This document shows, piece by piece, positions 8,453 to 16,312 of a DNA stretch of 64,000 nt. The stretch lies in contig JBFWUB010000012.1 of assembly GCA_050247515.1 (NCBI GenBank), positions 62,001 through 126,000 of the forward strand, in the 5' to 3' direction. The notes below the pieces were generated by a model that saw only the letters and a program-made list of their open reading frames with translations, searched no databases and was not told the DNA's origin. Numbering within the stretch: position 1 is the stretch's first letter; each line of letters begins with the position of its first letter. The position numbers and the translations under genes were made by a program. This DNA is from RAM1 sp050247515 (GTDB taxonomy: Bacteria; Pseudomonadota; Gammaproteobacteria; Burkholderiales; Burkholderiaceae_C).

Positions 8453-8937
8453 GCGACCTCCCACACGTCGTACACCGGGCCGTCGGGCTCGCGCGTGCCG
8501 GTGCCGATGGCCACTTTGTCATTGAGCCAGGCCAGGCGTGGCGCGGCGGTTTCAAACTGCACCACCACGCGAAAGTAGTCCGTGCCGGGCTCGATCTGCT
8601 CGCGGTTGACGATTTTGCGCATGATCTCGGGCGTGGGCCCGTTGCGCCGGCCGTTGTAGGTCATGTACACCAGCTCGCCCTGGGTGGTCTGCAGCACCAG
8701 GCGCACGTCCAGGTGCAGGCCACCGTCGGGGCGCTCCAACACGACGTCGGCGCCGCCGGGCAGCACCACGCCACTCAGGCGCTCACCTTCGAAATGCCCG
8801 CCGCTGACCACCATCACGCGCCGGGTGAAGCCGTGCGGCACGGCCCCCACCAGCTGCGCAGGTGCCGTGACGACGGCCTTGATGCGAAACAGCGGCGTAA
8901 GAGAGATGGGCGCCATGGGCGAGGCGCTATCAGTCAT
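8449..8937 (-). CDS. DUF3237 domain-containing protein
   Basis: A 162-residue protein recognisable as DUF3237 from GGHFEGERLSGVVLPGGADV, then the LDVRLVLQTTQGELVYMTYN core and GTDYFRVVVQFET. The family forms a small beta-barrel and recurs in aromatic, terpenoid and steroid-type catabolic clusters, with no assigned reaction that I can state. No signal peptide or membrane segment. Its first codons overlap the VOC stop by eight bases and its stop overlaps the SDR start, so it is firmly part of the operon. Confidence 0.78.
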   Translation of the reverse strand: MTDSASPMAPISLTPLFRIKAVVTAPAQLVGAVPHGFTRRVMVVSGGHFEGERLSGVVLPGGADVVLERPDGGLHLDVRLVLQTTQGELVYMTYNGRRNGPTPEIMRKIVNREQIEPGTDYFRVVVQFETAAPRLAWLNDKVAIGTGTREPDGPVYDVWEVA

Positions 8938-9553
8938 AACGCTTGCGTACGTCCTTGATCATCTCGATCAGGGCCGTCGGAACATCCTTGCCTTCGGCCG
9001 TGGCCTTGGCTTTGCAGTCCAGCCACAGTTTGAGGTCGGCATAGCCCTTGTCGGTGTGGCGGTTCCAATGCTGGTCCAGCGGTGTGGTGATCTCCAGGCG
9101 GATGCCGGCCGGGTCATGGAAATAGATCGACAGGATCATGCCCTTGTGGTCGGTCGGCCCGATCACCTCCACGCCGTTGGACACCAGCCATTCGTGCCAG
9201 CGCACCACCTCGTCGCGGTCCTTGGCCTGCAATGCAATGTGGTTGAAGATGTCGTAGGCCGGATGCGAGCTCTTGGCCGGCGCGGGCACGCCTGGGGCTT
9301 CGAAGAACGCCAGCGTGGAGCCGTCACCCATGCGAAAGAAGATGTGAAAGTACGGGATCTTGTCGCCGGTGGACGGCACGTGGTCGTCAAACACCGTGCT
9401 GGCCAGCTCCATGCCCATGATGCGGGTGTAAAAGTCGGTGGTGGCCGATACGTTGGGCGTCACCCACGCGGCATGGTTCAACATGTGCGGCGTGAGGCCC
9501 GGGTTGGGTTTGGCGCCAGCGGGGCTCAGGGGGCCAGGTGCGATGGTTGGCAT
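8930..9553 (-). CDS. VOC family protein (glyoxalase/extradiol-dioxygenase fold)
   Basis: A 207-residue vicinal-oxygen-chelate protein. Two beta-alpha-beta-beta-beta modules are visible: the first from LNHAAWVTPNVSATTDFYTR, the second from FNHIALQAKDRDEVVRWHEW. Metal-ligand candidates are His in LNHAAW, His in FNHIAL and Glu in GIRLEITTP, giving the His/His/Glu set common in this superfamily. Members include extradiol dioxygenases, glyoxalases and epimerases; the single-domain size resembles small ring-cleavage or lactoylglutathione-lyase types. Positioned between ferredoxin and DUF3237 genes. A ring-cleavage role is possible but not demonstrable. Confidence 0.8.
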   Translation of the reverse strand: MPTIAPGPLSPAGAKPNPGLTPHMLNHAAWVTPNVSATTDFYTRIMGMELASTVFDDHVPSTGDKIPYFHIFFRMGDGSTLAFFEAPGVPAPAKSSHPAYDIFNHIALQAKDRDEVVRWHEWLVSNGVEVIGPTDHKGMILSIYFHDPAGIRLEITTPLDQHWNRHTDKGYADLKLWLDCKAKATAEGKDVPTALIEMIKDVRKRYD

Positions 9554-9591
9554 GGGTCGGTCTCTCCAGGTTGAAGGTTGGGCCGCGGCGC

Positions 9592-9915
9592 TTAAAGCTG
9601 CGGGTCGGCGATGCGCACGCTGATGCCGTCCAGGGCATCGCTCATCACGATCTGGCAGGCCAGACGGCTGTCCGGCTCACGCGGCATGGCCGTGTAGTCC
9701 AGCATCTGGTTTTCGGTGTCGCTGCGCGGCGGCAGCAGCGCGGCAAAGGCCTCGTCCACCACCACGTGGCAGGTTGCGCAGCTCATCACGCCGCCGCAGT
9801 CGCCCACAATGCCGGCCACGCCGTGGCCGGTGGCGGCCAACATCAGGGAGGTGCCATTGGTGACGTCCAGCGCGGTGCGCTCGCCGTTGGGGTGCAGGTA
9901 AATTGCCTGGGGCAT
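9592..9915 (-). CDS. [2Fe-2S] ferredoxin, adrenodoxin/putidaredoxin type
   Basis: A 107-residue plant/vertebrate-type ferredoxin. Cluster cysteines are C40, C46 and C49 (DCGGVMSCATC) and C87 (RLACQ), the spacing used by putidaredoxin-like partners of bacterial P450s. The usual acidic loop follows. It sits in the same operon as the P450 at 5642-6880 and should donate electrons to it, and perhaps to the P450 at 24805. No reductase gene is adjacent. Cytoplasmic, soluble. Confidence 0.92.
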   Translation of the reverse strand: MPQAIYLHPNGERTALDVTNGTSLMLAATGHGVAGIVGDCGGVMSCATCHVVVDEAFAALLPPRSDTENQMLDYTAMPREPDSRLACQIVMSDALDGISVRIADPQL

Positions 9916-9930
9916 GGTGGGGGCTCCTGC

Positions 9931-11229
9931 TTACTTGAACAACAGGTTGGGCAACACCAGTGTCACCACGGGGAACAGCGCCAGCAGCGCCACGCGCACC
10001 ACGTCGGCCACGATGAACGGGCTGATGCCCTTGATGGTGGTGGCCAGCGACACGTCAGGCGCCACCGCCTTGATGACGAACAGGTTCATGCCGATGGGCG
10101 GCGCGATCAGCCCCACCTGGCACAGCACCACGATCAGGATGCCGAACCACACCGGGTCATAGCCCAGCCCCATCACCAGCGGGAAGAACACCGGCAGCGT
10201 CAGCAGGATCATCGACAGCTCTTCCATCAGCGCGCCCAGCACGATGTAGATGCCGATGATGATGAAGATCACCGTGATGGGCTGCAGGTCGTGCCCCTTG
10301 ACCAGCGCCAGCACGGCTGAATCCAGGCCGGTCATGTTCATGAACTCGCCAAAGATGTTGGCGCCCAGCACGATGGCAAACATCACGGCCGAGGTTTCCA
10401 GCGTGGACAGGAATACCTTGTAGAACTGCGCAAAGCCCAGCTTGCCGCGAATCAGCGCAAACAGGAAGCCACCGGTCGCGCCCACGCCCGCCGCCTCGGT
10501 GGCGGTGAACAAACCGCTGTAGATGCCGCCCAGCACCACACCGAACAGCAGGAGCACCGGCCACACACGTCGGTAAGCGTCGCGCCGCTCGTCGCGCGAG
10601 ACCGGGTCGGCCAGCGGAGCGCTGGCCGGGTCACGCCATACCGTCCAGCGGATGGCGGCAAAGTAGCCCAGGATGCCCAACATGCCGGGAATCAGCCCGG
10701 CGGCGAACAGCTTGCCGATGTGCGTTTCGGTCGCAATGCCGTAGATCACCATGATCACGCTGGGCGGAATGATGATGCCCAGCGTGCCACCGGCGGCGAC
10801 CGACGCGGTAGCCAGGCTGTCTGAATAGCCGAAGCGGCGCATGGATGGCAGCGAGACCTTGCCCATGGTGTAGGCCGTGGCCACGCTGGAGCCGCACACC
10901 GCGGCAAAGCCGCCGCACGACAGCACGGTGGCCAACGCCAGCCCGCCGCGCATGCGGCCCATGAGCATCTGCGCGGCACGGAACAGGTCCGCCGAGATAC
11001 CGGCCGCGGCAATCAGGTTGCCCATCAGCACAAACAGCGGTATGACCGACAGCGCATACGACATGCTGCTGTCCTTGGCCGCAATGGCGATCATGCTGAG
11101 CGCCGGCGTCAGGCCCTTGAGGACCAAAAACCCACCGAAACCGACAACGGCCAGGGCGATGCCGATGGGCACGCGGATGAAGATGAGCGCCAGCGCGGCA
11201 AGGAAACCCAACAGGCCAGGAAGAATCAT
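9931..11229 (-). CDS. dctM: TRAP transporter large permease (DctM type)
   Basis: A 432-residue polytopic membrane protein beginning MILPGLLGFLAALALIFIRV, with the DctM features MRRFGYSDSLATASVAAGGT and GIIIPPSVIMVIYGIATET. Family members couple sodium or proton gradients to uptake of an organic acid delivered by the DctP receptor. Its start overlaps the small permease stop (ATGA at 11226-11229). It lies 15 bases upstream of the ferredoxin gene, so transport and oxidation are on one transcript. Confidence 0.93.
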   Translation of the reverse strand: MILPGLLGFLAALALIFIRVPIGIALAVVGFGGFLVLKGLTPALSMIAIAAKDSSMSYALSVIPLFVLMGNLIAAAGISADLFRAAQMLMGRMRGGLALATVLSCGGFAAVCGSSVATAYTMGKVSLPSMRRFGYSDSLATASVAAGGTLGIIIPPSVIMVIYGIATETHIGKLFAAGLIPGMLGILGYFAAIRWTVWRDPASAPLADPVSRDERRDAYRRVWPVLLLFGVVLGGIYSGLFTATEAAGVGATGGFLFALIRGKLGFAQFYKVFLSTLETSAVMFAIVLGANIFGEFMNMTGLDSAVLALVKGHDLQPITVIFIIIGIYIVLGALMEELSMILLTLPVFFPLVMGLGYDPVWFGILIVVLCQVGLIAPPIGMNLFVIKAVAPDVSLATTIKGISPFIVADVVRVALLALFPVVTLVLPNLLFK

Positions 11230-11756
11230 ACGGGCGTCTCGTCAATGGGCAGGCTGGGATGCACGAATTCGCCTTTGGCGAAGGCCTGAGGCAGCAACCC
11301 CAGGAAGGTCAGCCCCGTCACCACGGACATCAGGCAAATGAAGGCATACACATACGCCAGCGGCAGGCCCAGCACGCCGGTCACTTCGTTGCTGGACCAG
11401 GCCTCGCGGGCCAGGTAGCCGATGCGCCAGGCCACCGCCGCGAACACCGCTGCCCCCAGCAGCGCCGACAGCACATGCTGGGCCCGGCGCAACGGCTCGG
11501 GCACCAGGCTGTCCAGCAGGTCAATGCTGATGTGCATGCCCTTGTACGACACGGCCGGATAGATCAGGAAGATGGTGGCCACCATCGCCAGCTCGATCAC
11601 CTCCGACGCCGACCCGAAAGGCTTGTTGAAAACCGTGCGCGCGATCACATCCACCACCGCCACGGTCATCATCACGAACAGCGCCGCGCAGGCTACGCCG
11701 CCTATGGCGGCCTGGGCTGCCCCCAACGCCCCGCCAGCCTTTGCAGGTTGCGCCAT
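11226..11756 (-). CDS. dctQ: TRAP transporter small permease (DctQ type)
   Basis: A 176-residue protein with four predicted membrane helices, including ACAALFVMMTVAVVDVIART and IELAMVATIFLIYPAVSYKG. The size and the central segment around GMHISIDLL match DctQ. It joins DctM to form the membrane unit of the transporter. The start lies three bases after the DctP stop. Substrate is defined by the receptor, not by this subunit. Confidence 0.9.
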   Translation of the reverse strand: MAQPAKAGGALGAAQAAIGGVACAALFVMMTVAVVDVIARTVFNKPFGSASEVIELAMVATIFLIYPAVSYKGMHISIDLLDSLVPEPLRRAQHVLSALLGAAVFAAVAWRIGYLAREAWSSNEVTGVLGLPLAYVYAFICLMSVVTGLTFLGLLPQAFAKGEFVHPSLPIDETPV

Positions 11757-11759
11757 GAC

Positions 11760-12797
11760 TTACTTCTTGCCTTCGCTCTTGGCGATCTCGGCCTTCAGCT
11801 CGGCCAGCGCCACTTCGGGATTGGCCAGGCCCGCCTTGCGGGCCTTGTCATACATCGCCTTTTCCATGGGCTCGAAGGCCTTCTTCATCTCGGCCACCAG
11901 TGCGGGCGAGGCTTGCGTCACGGTGCCGCCCTTGGCCTTGAAGGCTGCCGTGCCGTCAGCGACGCTCTTGGAGAACACGACGCCGATGCGCTCGGCAAAG
12001 GGCTTGCCCGAGATCGCCTGGATGGCCTTGCGGTCGGCCTCGCTGATCTTCTTCCAGGCGTCTTCATTGATCATCACCGCCATGACGGAGCTGTAAAAGC
12101 CGCCGGGCACCACGGTCAGGTGCTTGGTCACTTCACCCAGGCGCATGCCGTTGACCTGGTCGGGCCCGGCCAGCGTGCCGTCCAGCACGCCGCCAGACAG
12201 CAGTTCATACAGCTCGGTGGAGGGCTTTTGCATCGGCACCGCGCCCACGGCCTTCAGGCTTTCAACGGTGGTGGTCACAGGGCTGCGCAGCTTCATGCCC
12301 GACAGGTCGGCCATGGTCGCCACCGGCTTCTTCGAAGTGAAGATCTGGCCTGGCGAGGTGGTGAACACGCTCAGCACATGGGTGCCCTTGAACAGGTTCA
12401 GCGCAGCCAGGTGCTTTTCATAGAAGTTGTAGTAGGCCGGCGCTCCCACGGTCGGGTCAGCGCTGGCCATGGGCAGTTCGCCCAAGCCGAAGATGTCAAA
12501 GCGCCCGGGGCTGTAGCCCGGCACCACGGTCACGATATCGGCCAGGCCATCGCGCGCCACCTCGTACTGCGTGCCGGGCGTGCCGACCACCTTGGGCAGG
12601 ATCTCCAGCTTCACCCGGCCTTGCGTGGCCTTGTCAATCTGCGCCGCCCACGGGATCACGACATCGGTGTTGTACGCGTGCTGCATCGGGATCCAGTTGG
12701 ACACCTTGAGCACCGTCTGTGCGCCGGCAGTGCCCAGCAGGGCGGTCAGCGTGGCGCCCAGCAGGGCGCTGCGAAATAGCGTGGCCGTCTTTTTCAA
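11760..12797 (-). CDS. dctP: TRAP transporter substrate-binding protein (DctP type)
   Basis: A periplasmic receptor of 345 residues when started at the TTG at 12797, which has GGAG six bases upstream and gives a proper signal peptide (KKTATLFRSALLGATLTA ... AGA-Q). The frame runs open to 13001, but that extension is arginine/glycine-rich and unlikely to be translated. The mature part carries the DctP element DLSGMKLRSPVTTTVESLKA. The arginine in KLRSP normally pairs with the ligand carboxylate, so a carboxylic-acid ligand is expected. First gene of an 11-gene operon ending at 4860; a GTCCCC box is 60 bases upstream. Confidence 0.9.
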   Translation of the reverse strand: MKKTATLFRSALLGATLTALLGTAGAQTVLKVSNWIPMQHAYNTDVVIPWAAQIDKATQGRVKLEILPKVVGTPGTQYEVARDGLADIVTVVPGYSPGRFDIFGLGELPMASADPTVGAPAYYNFYEKHLAALNLFKGTHVLSVFTTSPGQIFTSKKPVATMADLSGMKLRSPVTTTVESLKAVGAVPMQKPSTELYELLSGGVLDGTLAGPDQVNGMRLGEVTKHLTVVPGGFYSSVMAVMINEDAWKKISEADRKAIQAISGKPFAERIGVVFSKSVADGTAAFKAKGGTVTQASPALVAEMKKAFEPMEKAMYDKARKAGLANPEVALAELKAEIAKSEGKK

Positions 12798-12856
12798 GAT
12801 TGTCTCCAGGTTGGAATATGGGAGCCCGATTCTTGCGGGGGACCGCCCGCAGGGAA

Positions 12857-12874
12857 GTCCCCCTGCGCGGGGAC
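12857..12874. promoter_or_regulatory. GTCCCC-N6-GGGGAC box
   Basis: Perfect arms around CTGCGC, 60 bases upstream of the dctP start at 12797. Same family as the box directly in front of the LuxR-type gene at 23890; inferred binding site for that regulator. Confidence 0.6.
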
Positions 12875-12899
12875 GTCCAGACGCACTCCGCGCAGCCAC

Positions 12900-12916
12900 G
12901 TCCCCCTGAACGGGAC
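12900..12916. promoter_or_regulatory. GTCCCC-N5-CGGGAC box
   Basis: One mismatch between arms and a five-base spacer (CTGAA). It ends 88 bases upstream of the KstD-like gene start at 13005. Inferred second site of the LuxR-type regulator, serving the plus-strand operon. Confidence 0.52.
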
Positions 12917-13004
12917 AGACACCCCGCGCCCCGCTGCCTACAGTGCCCTGAAGCCCCAACGCGTACCGGCCCGGCTGCGCGATGAACAAGCAAGGACACA
13001 CGCC

Positions 13005-14708
13005 ATGATCGAAACCGATGTCATCATCGTCGGCAGCGGCGCGGCCGGCCTCACGGCCGCCATCACCGCACGCAAGCTGGGGCTGAAAGCCCTGGTGCTG
13101 GAAAAGACCCCGCTGTTTGGCGGCACCACGGCCTACTCAGGTGGTGCGCCCTGGATCCCCTTCAACCACGTGATGCGCCAGATCGGCCTGAACGACAGCC
13201 GCGAGGCCGCGCAGACCTACCTGAAAGCCGTACTGGGCGAGGCCCATGTGCCCGACCTCGTGAACAGCTACCTGGACAACGCGGCGGCCATGCTACGGTT
13301 CATGGAGGACAACTCCGAGGTGCGCTTCAAGCCCTTCCCGTTGCCCGACTACGAGTCCGGCATGCCCGGTGCGGCGAAATGCCGCACCCTGCTCACCCCC
13401 GAATTTGACGGGCGCAGGCTGGGTGCGCGCCTGGCTGACCTGCGCATGCCGCTGCCCCAGCTGATGCTGTTTGGCAGCATGCAGGTCGAGGGCGCCGACA
13501 TCCACCCGCTGCGCCATACGCTGAAGACCTGGGCGGGCTTTCGCCACACCACGAAGATGATGGCGCGCTTTGTGCGCGACCGCGTCCTGCACGGGCGTGG
13601 CACCCGGCTGGTCAATGGCAACGCGCTGGCCGCGCGGCTGTTCCATTCAGCCATCGAATGCGGCGTCACGCTGTGGAACAACGCGCCTGCACTGGAGCTG
13701 GTCACCACTGGCGGCGCTGTCACGGGCGTGGTGGTGCAACGCGACGGCAAACGCCTGACCGTGCGCGCGCGCCGCGGTGTGCTGCTGGCCAGCGGCGGCT
13801 ACGGCGCCAGCCAGAAGATGCGCGCGAAATACATTCCCATGGCCGAACACCACCATTCGCTGCAGCCCGAAGGCAATGTGGGCGACGGTATTCGCATGGG
13901 TGCGGCAGCGGGCGGCTGGCATGACCCGCGGCATGCGGGCGACTGCATATGGACGCCGGTGTCGCTGTACCGCAAGGCCGACGGCACGGTGGTGAAATAC
14001 CCGCACATCTTCATCGACCGCGCCATGCCGGGCTGCATGGTGGTGGACCCCAGCGGGCGCCGCTTTGTGAACGAAGGAACGTCCTACCAGACCTTTGTGC
14101 GCACCATGCACGAGCGCGGCTTCACGCGCGTGCATCTGGTGGCCAACCGCGATTTCCTGCGCAAGTACGGCATGGGCCTGGCCCGCCCCGCCCCGTTCAG
14201 CGAACGCGCGTATGTGGACGCCGGTTACCTCATTGAGGCGCCCACGCTGGACGAACTGGCCCGGCGCATCGGCGTGGCGCCGGTGGCGCTGCAAGAGACC
14301 GTTGAGCGCTTCAACGCCAGTGCAGCCAGCGGCACCGACCCAGACTTCGGCAAAGGCGCAGACGCGCACTCGCGCTTTCGCGGCGACCAGACACACGGCC
14401 CCAATCCGGCGATAGGGCCTGTCGGCCCGGGGCCGTACTACGCGCTGGCGCTGTACCCCGGTGACCTCAGCACGGTGGGTGGACTGCAGGCCAACGGCCG
14501 CGCCCAGGTGCTGGACGAAGCGGGCCAACCCGTGCCCGGACTGTATGCGGCCGGCCTGGACATGAACTCCATGATGCGCGGCCAGTACCCCGGCGGCGGC
14601 TCCAGCATCGGCCCGGCCATGACCTTTGGCTACATCGCGGCCCACCAGATGGCCGCCGCGCGCGCCCAACCGCAGCCGCGCGTGCAAGCCGTGACGGAGG
14701 CTGCATGA
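13005..14708 (+). CDS. FAD-dependent dehydrogenase, 3-ketosteroid-delta1-dehydrogenase/fumarate-reductase type
   Basis: A 567-residue flavoprotein. The N-terminal dinucleotide fold reads VIIVGSGAAGLTAA with Glu at the end of strand 2 (LVLEKT); the second FAD contact is near residues 525-545 (GGGSSIGPAMTFGYIAA). Length and layout match KstD-like FAD-binding_2 enzymes, which introduce a C=C next to a ring ketone. A flexible substrate-binding insertion lies between. The start follows an AAGGA. First gene of the plus-strand operon 13005-18285; its stop overlaps the following SDR. Function is inferred as ring desaturation of a ketone made by P450 plus SDR; an actual steroid substrate is not established. 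Confidence 0.86.
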   Translation: MIETDVIIVGSGAAGLTAAITARKLGLKALVLEKTPLFGGTTAYSGGAPWIPFNHVMRQIGLNDSREAAQTYLKAVLGEAHVPDLVNSYLDNAAAMLRFMEDNSEVRFKPFPLPDYESGMPGAAKCRTLLTPEFDGRRLGARLADLRMPLPQLMLFGSMQVEGADIHPLRHTLKTWAGFRHTTKMMARFVRDRVLHGRGTRLVNGNALAARLFHSAIECGVTLWNNAPALELVTTGGAVTGVVVQRDGKRLTVRARRGVLLASGGYGASQKMRAKYIPMAEHHHSLQPEGNVGDGIRMGAAAGGWHDPRHAGDCIWTPVSLYRKADGTVVKYPHIFIDRAMPGCMVVDPSGRRFVNEGTSYQTFVRTMHERGFTRVHLVANRDFLRKYGMGLARPAPFSERAYVDAGYLIEAPTLDELARRIGVAPVALQETVERFNASAASGTDPDFGKGADAHSRFRGDQTHGPNPAIGPVGPGPYYALALYPGDLSTVGGLQANGRAQVLDEAGQPVPGLYAAGLDMNSMMRGQYPGGGSSIGPAMTFGYIAAHQMAAARAQPQPRVQAVTEAA

Positions 14709-15538
14709 TGGACTACGGACTCAAAGGCCGCGTGCTGTTTGTGACCGGGGGCGGCTCCGGCATTGGCCGGGCCATTGCGCTGGAGGCAGCACGTGGCGGC
14801 GCCCATGTGGCGGTGGCCGATGCCGTGGCTGAACGCGCCACACAGGTGGCCGCCGAATTGCGCGCCTTGGGCGTGCCCGCGCTGGCCTGTCCGCTGGACG
14901 TGCGCGACGCGGCAGCCTGCGAAGCCACGGTGGCCGACATCGAAACCCGGCTCGGTGCCATTGACGCCATGGTGGCCTGCGCCGGCATCTCGCCGCCGCA
15001 AGCCGCCGCCACCATGGACGACGAAGTGTGGACGCGCTGCCTGGACGTGAACCTCAGCGGCATGTTCCGCTCCGTTCAAGCAGTGGGTCGGCGCATGGTG
15101 CAGCGCCAGCGCGGCGCGATCGTCACGATCTCATCGGTCGATGGACTGGGCGGTCACGCGGGCCGAGCGCACTACAGCGCGTCCAAACACGGTGTGATCG
15201 GCCTCACACGGGCGCTGGCCATTGAATGGGGCCGCCACGGCGTGCGCGTGAACAGCGTGGCGCCGGGCGTGGTGGACACACCGCTGGTGCGCGCCAACCT
15301 GCCGCCGGACCACCTCCAGCACGCCATGCTGGACCGTGTGCCGATGGCGCGCCTGGCGCGCGCCGAAGAACAGGCCGGGCCCACGCTCTTCTTGTTGTCG
15401 GACGGTGCCAGCTTTGTCAATGGTGCCGTGCTGTCCGTGGACGGCGGCACCACCGCCGGCTACTTCACGCGCTGGAACGGCGCCGATCTCGGTTCACGCG
15501 CGCTGCTGGAAAGCGGTGCGTATGCCGCGCCGCAATAA
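14705..15538 (+). CDS. SDR family oxidoreductase
   Basis: A 277-residue classical SDR with TGGGSGIG, VACAG in place of NNAG, TISSVDG, catalytic YSASK and AVLSVDGG near the end. VAVADA after strand 2 suggests NAD. The start overlaps the KstD-like stop by four bases (14705-14708). A 30-residue C-terminal extension after the VDGG motif (TTAGYFTRWNGADLG) is longer than in the other SDRs here. Likely supplies or consumes the ketone handled by the upstream flavoprotein. Confidence 0.88.
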   Translation: MMDYGLKGRVLFVTGGGSGIGRAIALEAARGGAHVAVADAVAERATQVAAELRALGVPALACPLDVRDAAACEATVADIETRLGAIDAMVACAGISPPQAAATMDDEVWTRCLDVNLSGMFRSVQAVGRRMVQRQRGAIVTISSVDGLGGHAGRAHYSASKHGVIGLTRALAIEWGRHGVRVNSVAPGVVDTPLVRANLPPDHLQHAMLDRVPMARLARAEEQAGPTLFLLSDGASFVNGAVLSVDGGTTAGYFTRWNGADLGSRALLESGAYAAPQ

Positions 15539-15568
15539 CCCACTTCACTTTCCCCCCCCTGCCACGCC

Positions 15569-16312
15569 ATGACCCTCAAGAACCACTTTGACCTGCGCGG
15601 CCAGCGCATCTTCCTCACCGGCGCCGGCGGCGCCATCGGCGGTGCCACGGCCCGCGTGTGCGCCACCCTGGGCGCGGACCTGTACATCGCCGACCTGAAG
15701 GCGCCCACGGATCTGGCGCAGGAGATCGGCGCCAAGGCCGCCTTTGCGCTGGACAATACAAAGCGCGACGACGTGAACGCGGTGGTGCGGAATATTGGCG
15801 GTGAACTGGACGCGCTGGTGGACTGCAGCGGCTACTACGTCAAGGGTGACTGGCTGGACGGCGGCGACGAATGGGAAGAGCTCTTTGCCCGCACCATGGA
15901 CATCAACGTCAAGGGCCCGGTCAACCTGATCCGTGCCGTGCTGCCGGGCATGATGGCGCGCAAGCGCGGGCGCATCGTGCTGACCAGCTCCATGGGCGCG
16001 CGCAATGCCGGCTCCACGCTGGCCATCGAGCCGGCGTATGTGGCCTCCAAAGGCGCGTTGTCCACGCTGGTGCGTTACTACGCGCGCCAGGCCGCGGCCA
16101 GTGGTGTGGTGGTTAATGGCGTGGCACCCGGCGCCATCTTCACGCCGCTTCTGGTGTCGGCCAACCAGCCGTTCGCACTGGACTCCTACCCCATGAAGCG
16201 CTTCGGCCAGCCCGAGGAAATCGGCTGGCCCTGCGCCTTCCTGGCCTCCGAGGGCGCCACCTTCACCACCGGTGCCGTGCTGGATGTCAATGGCGGCGTG
16301 TGCTTCTCATGA
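15569..16312 (+). CDS. SDR family oxidoreductase
   Basis: A 247-residue SDR with variant cofactor loop TGAGGAIG, VDCSG replacing NNAG, VLTSSMGARN and catalytic YVASK, ending GAVLDVNGGVCFS. IADLK after strand 2 suggests NAD. There is no obvious ribosome site in the pyrimidine-rich 30 bases before ATG 15569, so translation may depend on coupling. It closely resembles the SDR at 4092 in its last third (PMKRFGQPEEIGWP versus PMKRVGRPEELGWP), so the two are probable duplicates. Its stop overlaps the next start (ATGA at 16309-16312). Confidence 0.86.
   Translation: MTLKNHFDLRGQRIFLTGAGGAIGGATARVCATLGADLYIADLKAPTDLAQEIGAKAAFALDNTKRDDVNAVVRNIGGELDALVDCSGYYVKGDWLDGGDEWEELFARTMDINVKGPVNLIRAVLPGMMARKRGRIVLTSSMGARNAGSTLAIEPAYVASKGALSTLVRYYARQAAASGVVVNGVAPGAIFTPLLVSANQPFALDSYPMKRFGQPEEIGWPCAFLASEGATFTTGAVLDVNGGVCFS

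Larger units (their letters stand above)
12798..13004. promoter_or_regulatory. Divergent promoter region with two GTCCCC boxes
   Basis: 207 bases between the TRAP-led operon (minus) and the KstD-led operon (plus). Two dyads of the same family sit here, one nearer each gene. No further gene, RNA or repeat is visible. An AAGGA about 10 bases before 13005 serves the plus-strand gene. Confidence 0.65.

Noticed and set aside
11259..12779. A 506-codon plus-strand open frame opposite dctP/dctQ
   Set aside because: His- and Gly-rich shadow; both minus-strand genes are well supported.
13005..14708. A definite steroid-degradation assignment from the KstD-like flavoprotein
   Set aside because: No other hallmark (HsaC, KshA pair, KstR-type operator) is present; the fold is shared by many FAD enzymes.
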